Shown in pieces: positions 25,240 through 34,540 of a DNA stretch of 64,000 nucleotides (positions within the stretch are counted from its first letter, which is position 1; the number at the start of each line of letters is the position of its first letter). The stretch is from Voacanga thouarsii. Lineage: Eukaryota; Streptophyta; Magnoliopsida; Gentianales; Apocynaceae. The position numbers and the translations under genes were made by a program. The notes under the pieces were generated by a model. The model saw only the letters and a list, made by a program, of their open reading frames with translations. It ran no database searches and was not told the origin of the DNA. Location of the stretch: positions 620,001 to 684,000 of the forward strand of contig JANUWF010001190.1 in assembly GCA_026120185.1 (NCBI GenBank), read 5' to 3'.

Positions 25240-26310
25240 TGTAATTACCCAACCCAATTTAATTTGGGTTTTGTATTTTAACCGACCTATATTGTGACTA
25301 GTTTTTATGGACCATTAGATAGGTTATAAGCTTTAGAGGTCATGCGAGTTTTAGTTAAAATTGAGGGGTGTATTTGCTATTTAATTTTTAAAAGTTAAAC
25401 CTACGTCTTTATCTAAATGATATTCTCTAATTTTTACTATCAGTTGTACAGAACAAATCATTCGCGGGTTCCAGACACTGGAGAAGAAAGCTCTAAGGTT
25501 TTTCAATTTTGAAAGTGAGTTATATGGGGTTTGGTTCTTAATTTAGTTAGAGAATGATGATTAAATATTAGGAGATTCTCTTTCTCTTTATTTCTGAGCT
25601 TCTAGAATATAGGTTTAATTGATTCATTAAGGTGTTAGTTCCTTTGATTGATTTTGGTATTATATGATTTAATGTTAGGGAGTGATTGTGTTGAATAATT
25701 GGTTTGAATTGGAGATTTTAGTCTAACTTCCGAGGTAAGAAGTCTTAACATTTTTTGCTTTCAAGAAAGATATGAATTTTATTTTCGGTACAAATTTGAG
25801 GTTGAGTTTGGTTATTTTATTTGGTTTTGAATAATATCATAATGTGTGCTATGTGTGATGTGTGCTTTGGTTTATGGGTTTAGGAAAAGGGAGGAAGAAT
25901 ATGTTCTAAAATTTATGTGTGACTGAAATACCTCTCAATCACTAAGAAATCTCAGTTTGGTCTCTCTAGCGGAATAAATCATCGGGACTGATATCAGTGA
26001 TCTTCTTCCTCTCACGAGCATCCTCATATATCAAGAATGTATTCAGTTTGTTCTTTATATTGGAAATAAAATATATATGTGAAAAAAAAATGAGTTTTAA
26101 GAATTCTGTTATGCTTGAATGTATGTATATAAATATATGTTTTTAGGGAAAAAAAAAAAAAGAGTCCAAATGATGGATGGAACTGAAGCGTCTCTGAATT
26201 TTTGCATTTGTGTTTCGGCTTAGTGGATTCATTTAGTTCATTGCTTCGGTTTTTGGAAGGTTTTGTTGTTGCTGAGCTTTGGTTTCGAAAAAAAAAAAAA
26301 AGGTTCTAAG
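25240..26310 (+). repeat. Gypsy 5' LTR, first part
   Basis: Begins TGTAATTACCC and runs to the insertion point of the copia element. The first ~630 bp align with the 3' LTR at 37794-38428. The LTR resumes at 31690 and ends near 33054, just before a decayed primer-binding site. Confidence 0.75.
26306..26310. other. Target site duplication CTAAG, left
   Basis: CTAAG directly before the copia 5' LTR; the matching CTAAG is at 31685-31689. It shows that 26311-31684 entered the gypsy LTR as one unit. Confidence 0.95.
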
Positions 26311-26664
26311 TGTTATGAATTATTGGAATCTCCATTAATTAGTGGATGCTCCACTAATTATGGATTAATGTGAATTATTAGAAGATTTTTATGGATGTCC
26401 ATCATTTAGTGGAGACACAATTAATTGAGATTAGTTGAAGATGATGTATGCTATGATGTATTCCACTAATTAGAGCTCTATAAATAGAGCTATTCTCTAA
26501 ACTTGTAATACACCATCATTTTGTGAAAGAAAGATTAGTGAAAGAAAGATTAGAGAAAGAATTGTGAGAGAAAGAGAAGAGAAATTCTTGTGCAAAGAAT
26601 AGTTAGAATTTTCTTAGTGTGTAGTGTGTAGATTTTATTCTAACACTACCCTAATTTTATAACA
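26311..26664 (+). repeat. 5' LTR of copia-RKD element
   Basis: 354 bp, TGTTATGAAT to TTTTATAACA. Both LTRs of this element share ATGTATGCTATG, where the other family members read ATGTATGCCATG. It lacks 13 bp in the AGAAAGAGAGAAG stretch. It contains the TATA box TATAAATA, like its relatives. Confidence 0.95.
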
Positions 26665-26740
26665 CGTTATCGCACGAGTCTCTCGCCGTTATTAAAGCCG
26701 TAAGACATGTACGCATTTATTGATCTCGCTAAATTCGAAT

Positions 26741-27300
26741 TTGTAGCCCTTGATATTTCTGAAAAAAATTTATATGTCATACAGAAATGCATCTAAATGC
26801 TAAAAAAAAGGAGATCCATATGTCATGTGGATAAAAAGAAAGATTTGACCACCTGAAGATGGTCGTACTACCCACCGCACGGTATGAATGGTTGCACCCG
26901 AAGTTGCAAGATTGTAAAACCGTGAACTCCGTGATGTATAAAACTACATCTTAGTTAAAAATTTTACGGAGAAAAAGTTACCGATGAAGTTATATTGGAG
27001 AAGACATTCTCCACTTTTCATACCTCGAATATTGTCCTACAAGAATAATATCGAGAAAAATGGTATCCAAAATTGACAAATTTAACATGAGTTATTATTG
27101 AGAAATCATGAAGCCGTATGAACCGGCTCAACAAAGACTCCTGTAAGTGAATGTCGTTGGCTCCAGCAGAAGCCATCGTTATAGTCGTAGTTGTGGCAAG
27201 TGGCCGTGGTTATGGTCATGGACACACTCGATATTTCCCTTATCACGTAGAAATACCGGCCACCCGAAGTGGAACAGAAAAGATAATAAGGGAAAAAGAT
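26741..27300 (+). pseudogene. Copia gag remnant
   Basis: Matches the N-terminal and middle gag coding of 54829-55600 but with several internal deletions and frame changes. For example, the block encoding the first ~80 residues is reduced, and only part of the GRGHGRGRG-type basic segment remains. The zinc knuckle is absent, because the frame meets the captured RKD segment at about 27300. No functional Gag can be made from this copy as read. Confidence 0.85.
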
Positions 27301-27566
27301 ATTTCCATTAATAATAAGCATCACATCTTTTATTCATATCACTAGTGTTCATATGAACTTGAGGATACATGCTTATAGTTGCTCTTTTGTAATTGAGCCG
27401 ACAAATTTAAGATGAAGGTTTGTAATTGTTCTTTTTCAATATTTACATTAGAGGAAGACAAACAATTAGTAATTATGGACTTCAGCTCCTCTTTTTCGAC
27501 ATCCTCCTCCTTTTCTTTCCCCTTTGAGCCAAAGATCGAGACTAGCAGACAGAATTAGCCGTAAAA

Positions 27567-28747
27567 TTATCTGCGAAATGAGTCTTGAGATTTTATGATC
27601 TCCTTAAGTTTATTATAATTAAATTTCTTATTATATTTGGCCTTGAAGCATGCTTGTCTCAATTTCTGTGTTTGGTCCTCTAACCGCGTATTAGGACTTT
27701 CTTCCACCAACCGTTTTTCACATTCCAAGCATCGCAATGGCTTCTTTCAACTTCTTCTCACCCATATGTCCTCCTTCTTCTTTATTTTGCATCTCCCGTA
27801 AATCGAAGTGATATCATCGGTTATTTATTTATAAATCTTTCATAGTTTCATACTTGCAAATTATAAGTATGTATGAGAGAGAACTCGAACATTCTTAATT
27901 ATGGTCTCCAAGCTCACCAACTTCCCGTGAGGCCATCGACGAATTCCTAACTCCCTACATCTTTTCTTGAGACAGGTTATGCCAATATTCAGCTTCTTTG
28001 GTCGCGCTCTTGATTGGTAGGTAAAAGTATTGCGAAATTGTTTCTCTTGATAGTGTCTCGGGAGTTATTGCCCTTCTTCTCTCTCTCCCTCTTAATCATC
28101 TTCTTCTCCCCAGGAATTTTGTCTGCAATAATATCTTGAACTTCGATATTATGCATTTCATGAGTACTTACTCCGACTTCGTTGCCAAGACCACTCATTA
28201 TTTCTCCTAGAAAAAGAAAATAATATCGCAAAGGTAATACCATTCAAAATCCATGTTTAAATGTATAATAACCTGGAATCATATTCTGGCTTTGTTCAAA
28301 ATCCATTAGAGAGTAGAATGGATCATGCACAAGCATATCCTCATTCAAAGGAATAGCATCAAGAGGAACAGTATCAAAAGCAGTCTCTTGTAGGGGCAGA
28401 TCAACTTGGTCCAAAGCAAGATGTTCAAAACTTCCACCGATTTACATAAAAAACAAACCAAAAGAGAGTTTAATTTCATTATCAAGCACACTAAAAACAA
28501 ATGGAAGCCCTCAAAGGTATCTCACCTGAAATTAGGAGGAAGTGGTTGGTTTGGAAAGGAAAACATATCAAAATCTTCTCGTTCGAATTAGGCGTAGCGG
28601 TTGGTTTGGAAAGGAAAACATATCAAAATCTTCTCGTGTTTGAATTAGGCAGTAAGTGGTTGGTTTGGAAAGAAAAATACATCAACATCTCGCTGCGTAA
28701 ACCGAGTCAAAATTTGACCATGTCTCAAATGAATTACGAGTCTCCAT
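27567..28747 (-). pseudogene. RKD-type RWP-RK transcription factor gene (captured copy)
   Basis: RKD proteins are plant-specific DNA-binding regulators of egg-cell identity and early embryogenesis. On the minus strand: ATG at 28747; exon 1 28526-28747; exon 2 28273-28430; exon 3 27885-28206; exon 4 27567-27792. The intervening introns are 95, 66 and 92 bp. Exon 3 carries the RWP-RK core: TLSRETISQYFYLPI, then LKKRCRELGIRRWPH, with RWPHGK at 27921-27938 (RWPHRK is usual). Exon 4 carries the leucine-rich C-terminal part ending LRQACFKAKY, also typical of RKDs. As written, the frame is broken at about 27725, 27990, 28057, 28578, 28633, 28650 and 28689. Nearly all of these are CAG/CTG-derived sites. 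Reading them as CAG or CTG gives one frame of about 306 codons. It may therefore be an intact gene misread, or a real pseudogene. Confidence 0.9.
28544..28690 (-). repeat. Triplicated ~57-bp unit in RKD exon 1
   Basis: GGTTGGTTTGGAAAG starts at 28544, 28599 and 28658 (periods 55 and 59). On the minus strand each unit encodes a variant of DFDMFSFPNQPL. After allowing for the CAG/CTG anomalies each unit is a multiple of three, so the triplication lengthens the N-terminal region in frame. Confidence 0.85.
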
Positions 28748-29009
28748 ATCTCGCTTTGTGATTTTTGTTTTTGATGTTTACTAATGATCGATAACCGAGA
28801 TATATATCGATACATATATATATATATATATATATCTCGTATGAGGAAGAAGAAGAGGTAGATGGTAGGTAGAGGGTCTGGAGGAGAAGAAAAGACAAGA
28901 GAGGAAGAGGAAAAGTCGGTACGGGAAGAGTGAAAAAAAAAAGGAGATATTTTTCTTGGCATTTTCTCGCTTGTCATCATTTTCTTATATTTCTTTTCTT
29001 ATTCTCTTG

Positions 29010-31192
29010 TGAAATCATTATTCCCTAAATTAGGGGGAGAACATAAACAAGACAAGAAAGATCGTGATTGGACAACATCATTAAATTATCTTGATCCGCA
29101 TACAAGCGCGTGTGAACTTGAAGTTCAAAAGATAATTCATTTGTAAAGCATTGCAAATCAAATGTCGTACGCTTTTGTTGACTCTAGAAGAGTAACAAAA
29201 TCGCATATGCCAGCCTATAAATGCTCCTATTCTAATTGAAGTTCCAGCAGAACAAAATATTATACCTATAGTCGCTGAGTCAAAAGCACGCCGTAAGCGT
29301 GGCCGACCTCTTGGTTCTAAAGATAAAAATCCTCGAAAGAAAAGAGGATTAACTGATCCGAAGATCATATTGAAGAAAAGAATGATAAAGACCAAGAGAG
29401 AACTCGATGACAAAGAACCGTAAGTTGATGAAAGTAACACCGAAATTTCTATCAATTATACCACTTCCTGTAGAAGTTGGAATCGGATAGAAACTCGTTA
29501 TTGATAATATATTTGCATACAATATATCTCTTGATGTTACACAGATAATGATGATCCCGAACCAATATCGCTTGATGAATGTCTGCATAGAAAAGATTGG
29601 CCGCAATGGAAAGATGCGATTCAATCGGAGTTAAATGCACCGACAAAACGTGAAGTCTTCGGACTCGCAGTCCGAACACCGTAAGGTGTAAAACCCGTTG
29701 GCTACAAATGGATATTTGTGCGAAAGCGCAATGAAAAGAGTGAAATCGTTCGATATAAAGCGCGATTAGTAGCCCAAGGTTTTTCACAAAGACCAGGTAT
29801 TGATTATGATGAAACTTATTCTCCCGTTGTTGATGCTATTACACTCCGATATCTTATCGCTTGGCAAGACATGAAAAGATAGATATGCGCCTATTAGATG
29901 TTGTCACCGCTACTTGTATGGAAATTTAGAAAATGATGTTTACATGAAAATCCCCGAAGGATTTCATATGCCTCGAAGCATATAAACATTATCCTCGTGA
30001 AAATTACTCCATCAAGTTGCAGTAAATCATTATATGGCCTCGAAGCAACTGGGCGCATGTGGTTCACACGCCTTAGTGAATATTTATTGAAAGCGGATTT
30101 AAAAATGACCAGGTATGTCCATGTGTTTTTATTAAGAAATCTGGTTCTAAATTTGTGATATTAGCTATATATGTTGATGATATTAATCTTATTGGAACTC
30201 CCGAAGAGCTCCAAGAAACAATTGATTATTTAAAAAGAGAATTCAAATCAAGGATTTTGGTAAAACCAAATTTTGCCTTGGTTTACAAATTGAACATTTG
30301 GAGAGTGGAACATTTATTCATCAATCAACATATACAAAGAAAAGTGCTAAAAAGATTTTACATGGACAAAGCACATCCATTGAGTATTCCAATGATCGTC
30401 CGATCATTAAATGTGGATAAAGATCCTTTCCGACCTCAAGAAAATGATGAAGAACTCCTTGGTCCTCAAGTACCATATCTCAAAGGCAATTGGTGCATTG
30501 ATGTATCTTGCTAATAATACACGACTCGATATTGCTTTTGCCGTCAATTTATTAGCAAGATTTAGTTCTTCACCAACACGACGACATTGGAATGGAATTA
30601 AACAAGTCCTTCGATATCTCCAAGGTACAATTGATCTCGGATTATTTTATTCAAATAAAACCAATCCAACATTGATAGGTTATGCAGATGCTGGTTATTT
30701 ATCTGATCCACATAAAGCACGTTCTCAAACGGGCTATCTATTTACATGTGGAAATACTGCTATATCATGGCGTTCTACGAAACAATCTATAGCAGCCTAC
30801 TTCTTCAAATCATGCCGAAATTATAGCCATTCATGAAGCAAGTCGAGAATGTGTATGGCTAAGATCCATGATTCATTATATCCGAGAAAGTTGTGGATTA
30901 TCATCAATCAAAGATATTCCAACTCCTCTTTATGAAGACAATGCAACTTGCATAGCTCAATTACGAGGAGGATATATTAAAGGAGATCGGACAAAACATA
31001 TTTCACCAAAATTCTTCTTTACTCATGAACTCCGTAAGAAATGTGAAATTGATGTGCTACAAATTCGGTCATGTGATAACCTCGCAGATATTTTCACGAA
31101 GACTTTACCGACTGCAACATTTGAGAAGTTGAGATATAAAATCGGTATGCGTCGGTTTAAAGATTTAAAGGAATCATCTCATCATGGGGAGT
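29010..31192 (+). pseudogene. Copia distal pol (INT end, RT, RNase H), broken
   Basis: Collinear with 57291-59476 of the full-length relative at high identity. It includes the RT motif YVDDINLIGT (about 30168-30200) and the RNase H region with YEDNATCIAQ and GDRTKHISPKFF, ending near HHGE. Frame shifts separate the segments at 30155-30514, 30411-30836 and 30868-31194. Many shifts fall where the relative has CAG or CTG. The catalytic front part of integrase and the protease are missing, so it cannot supply its own integration functions. Confidence 0.9.
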
Positions 31193-31317
31193 AATAAATA
31201 GACATATAGAATAGTGTACTCTTTTTCCTTCACTAGATTTTTTTCCCACTGGGTTTTTATCTAGTAAGGTTTTAACGAGGCATATTCTTTATGTATGGAT
31301 GGACATCCAATGGGGAG

Positions 31318-31684
31318 TGTTATGAATTATTGGAATCTCCATTAATTAGTGGAGGCTCCACTAATTATGGATTTATGTGAATTATTAGAAGATTTTTATG
31401 GATGTCCACCATTTAGTGGAGACACCATTAATTGAGATTAGTTGAAGATGATGTATGCTATGATGTATTCCACTAATTAGAGCTCTATAAATAGAGCTAT
31501 TCTCTAAGCTTGTAATACACCATCATTTTGTGAAAGAAAGATTAGTGAAAGAAAGATTAGAGAAAGAATTGTGAGAGAAAGAAAGAGAGAAGTTTGAAGA
31601 GAAATTCTTGTGCAAAGAATAGTTAGAATTTTCTTAGTGTGTAGTGTGTAGATTTTATTCTAACACTACCCTAATTTTATAACA
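31318..31684 (+). repeat. 3' LTR of copia-RKD element
   Basis: 367 bp, TGTTATGAAT to TTTTATAACA, preceded by a degraded purine tract (TGGGGAG at 31311-31317) and followed by CTAAG (31685-31689). Confidence 0.95.
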
Positions 31685-32060
31685 CTAAGTTATTTTTTAC
31701 CCTTTAAAAAGGAAAAGAGTTGGTGGTTGTTGGTTTTTTTTTTTTTTTTTGGGTCTTATTCAAAATGCATTAAAGTTTCTGCAATGGAAAAAAGAAAAAA
31801 AAGCTTTGTTCCAGTGAGCCACTACCTGCGGTTTTATTTTCTTTTGCCATAGAGACATTAGTGACGGTTCCCCATCAATTTTTAAGGGGACAAAAAACTG
31901 CTATACATGAGCCCATGGCAGTGGGCCATGTATGCCTTGGTTTTTTAGAGCACAAAAGAAGCCCAACCTTGTTTTACCTTCCATACATGAGCCCAACTAA
32001 TATTTTATATCCTCGTGTTATTGGGCCGGACTTGTCTGTTTTAAATTTAAATTTGTAATA

Positions 32061-32351
32061 TTCTTTCCGTCTTAAAAAATATGTCAATCTAATAAATGGC
32101 ACACAAATTAATAAATTATTAAAATTTATATAATTATAATAAAAAAATATTATATCTATGAATAAAAGTAAACTTTCATTGATTAGATTGAAAATACACA
32201 CATATTTAATGAATCAAATATTTATTAAGTAGTTGAAGGAAAGATAAATTAGGAATATACATCATAAATGTATTTCTTATTTGTAAAATTGACACATATT
32301 TTGGTACAATAAAAATAAAAATTTTTGACATCCTTTTTAAGATTGAGGGAG
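32061..32351. repeat. Stowaway-like MITE inside gypsy LTR
   Basis: TA-flanked (32059-32060 and 32352-32353), 291 bp. The left end is TTCTTTCCGTCTTAAAAAAT and the right end CCTTTTTAAGATTGAGGGAG. Direct evidence of another insertion into the old gypsy LTR. Confidence 0.65.
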
Positions 32352-32493
32352 TACCATTTTGAAATTATATTTTATTTAAGTTTTGGGTTGGGCTAAATTT
32401 GTATTTTTTTAATAAAAAAATTGGACTAATATTGTGTTATTTTAAAATTAGGTATGTTCTTGTATTATTTAAAGTTAGACATACTCTTATATT

Positions 32494-32499
<6 letters not shown>

Positions 32500-32566
<67 letters not shown>
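32500..32566. repeat. (TA)n(TG)n compound microsatellite
   Basis: About 19 TA units followed by about 14 GT units. The Ile-Tyr / Cys-Val repeat peptide across it is not a gene. Confidence 0.95.
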
Positions 32567-32571
<5 letters not shown>

Positions 32572-33057
32572 CAAAACAATTCCATCTAACCATTTAGTAC
32601 TATGTAATGTACTTTATTTAAAGAATATTATATATAATTTATTCATTTCTAAGAAAATGTTTGGATTGCTTATTAGGTTAGTATAACTAATCCCATTTAA
32701 TATTTTGTAGATTTTGATTAGGAATATGATGAGAGTTATAGTGATGGATGAGATTAGATTGTGCCTATAGACTGATTGGCTTCTTAGGAGTTTTCTTTTA
32801 TTTATTTTGAGTTAGATGATAGTAAGTTCATTATTCCTTAATTAAGATAGAACAAGATATTTATTGTAATAATATTTTGTTCATAGAATTTTATTGTAAG
32901 ACCTAAATATTTTTTTTTTCAAGATGTATACTTTCTTTGGAGATAATTAGTTATATTAAAGTTACTCTTTAGGTTAGAAGCTTAACATTTCCTTGGAGAT
33001 GCCACCATGCAGCATATCGGGTACAAACTCGGGTTTTGGATTCAGAGCGTTACATTT

Positions 33058-33076
33058 AGTAGTATCAAAGAGTTAA
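33058..33076 (+). other. Decayed gypsy primer-binding site
   Basis: AGTAGTATCAAAGAGTTAAG follows the LTR end ...GCGTTACA. It resembles the initiator-Met tRNA primer site TGGTATCAGAGC with mutations. Confidence 0.6.
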
Positions 33077-33313
33077 GTTCATGATCCTTAATATTATGTT
33101 ATGATTTAGTAGTGTAATGGACCCTAGGATAAGTGTTAGAATTTTGATAGGTTACTGTTATAGTTCATTCATAGTTGATTGTTTATTTATCTATTTATTT
33201 GATTGATAGTTTTCTTTTTCTTAATTAATTTATCTACCTATTTAGTTATTTATTTTATTATTTATTATATCTTGTGATTATCACATAATTATTTATTTTG
33301 GGTGCAGGGTAGA

Positions 33314-34540
33314 TGGCACTTGTGGAAATATATGAAAATAATGGTGAGGGGCTTAACAGCGAATCGGATGATATAAATGTGCCCCTAGGTGAATAGGGAT
33401 GAAAGATACCACATCAGACTATAGGAGGAATTAGATAGTATAGGACAATACCACCTACCGGGCTTCCCTCATAAGCTACACCAACAACTATGCCCATACT
33501 AATGGCACCAGAATTGATGGCAACTTTAAACATAATGGCACAAGTTATGTAAAATCAATAGTATGTGCAGCAAGAACAACAGAGATTGCAGCAATAGTAG
33601 GAACAGAGGCAACAGATACTGACTTTGGAGCTTAGAGCACAATATGAAAGACTTAAAAAAGTAGGGATGCACACTTTTGATGGAGCGTTGATCCCTTGAA
33701 AGCAAGCAAGTAGTTAGAGAAATTAGAAGAGAATTTTAGGATTCTAGAGATACTGATGATGTTAAGCCAAAGATTGTACCCTCATTCTTGGTTGGAGATG
33801 CAAATCAATAGTAGAAAGGGGTAAAATCGGCATATACGCAATGTGATAGATTTATAACTTGAGAGGTGTTTAGAAAGGCATTTCTAGATCACTATTTTTC
33901 TGTAGCAATCAGACAATAGAAGAAAAATGAATTCTTTGACCTAGTACAGATATAAGGGATGAGTGTAGTGAATTGTGCATCAAAATTTAATGCCTAGGTA
34001 CAATTTGCACCAGAGATTATAGCCAGTGAATGCTTAAACTGCAGCAGTTCGAGATTAGACTACAAAAAAGAATCAAAGATCGACTATTCTCAATACTCTC
34101 AAAGAACTATGAGGAATCGTATATCAGGTGTTTTCACATTGAGGCAGAGATTAAGACAGATGATGCTGAAAAGGAGAAGAAGAGACCTAGGCCTATATTT
34201 AGTTAGGGCCAGGGTTCGAGACTTTTGTTAGCAAGAGTCCTAGCAGCAAAGAGACGTCCACCACCCAAGGACACTCCATCCACAGCTACTCATGAGAAAA
34301 ATAAGCTTTGTGAGACTTATCAGCATATACATCTTGGTGAATGTAGATAGAAAATTGGGGCTTGTTTCAAGTGGGGAAAAATAGGGCACCGTATTAGGGA
34401 GTGTCCGATAATAGCTCAAGAAGCACTAAGATTTATGACTCAACTAATCTCGAAGCCAGTGGAACAAAAGAAGCCAAATGCTAAGGTTTTTGCACTGATT
34501 CAACAGGAGGCTGAGACTGTAGATGATGTGGTTGCAAGTA
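33314..34540 (+). pseudogene. Gypsy gag pseudogene
   Basis: Translated fragments in several frames give a gypsy-type Gag. There is a Gln/Glu-rich segment near 33550-33640, a central capsid-like part, and a zinc knuckle near 34356-34410 that reads CFKWGKIGHRIRECP. The second Cys of the usual CxxC is Trp. Many TAG codons stand where CAG or TGG would be expected (for example around 34204 and 34348). No functional product is possible. Confidence 0.8.

Larger units (their letters stand above)
27301..29009 (-). other. Captured host-gene segment inside copia
   Basis: The copia sequence stops after AAGGGAAAAAGA (about 27300) and resumes at AATCATTATTCCCTAAATTA (about 29010). The insert replaces about 1.7 kb of gag-PR-INT. 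Read on the minus strand, it holds about 260 bp of 5' DNA with a TA-rich tract, an ATG, four exons, three introns with GT-AG-like borders, and AATAAA at 27329-27334. The left junction lies only about 30 nt past that AATAAA, near where a transcript would be cleaved. Introns are retained. Confidence 0.85.
26311..31684 (+). mobile_element. Copia element carrying an antisense RKD gene
   Basis: A complete LTR-bounded unit of 5374 bp with a perfect CTAAG target duplication. It is in the same family as 54361-59967. Compared with that copy, it keeps the leader, a shrunken gag (to about 27300) and the distal pol from 29010 onward (end of integrase, RT, RNase H). The zinc knuckle, protease and most of integrase are replaced by about 1.7 kb of unrelated DNA. 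That DNA is an RWP-RK (RKD) gene in antisense. The element cannot be autonomous but keeps both LTRs, so it could be mobilised by a relative. By eye, its LTRs differ by 5 substitutions in about 354 aligned sites plus a 13-bp gap. Confidence 0.95.
31690..33054 (+). repeat. Gypsy 5' LTR, second part
   Basis: DNA between the copia insertion and the gypsy primer-binding site. It ends TTCAGAGCGTTACA. It includes a MITE (32061-32351) and a TA/TG microsatellite (32500-32566). The counterpart in the 3' LTR is missing because that LTR is truncated, so the assignment rests on position. Confidence 0.55.

Noticed and set aside
26281..26310. Poly-A run before the copia as a retroposed gene tail
   Set aside because: It lies in the gypsy LTR upstream of the target duplication and is not attached to a coding fragment.
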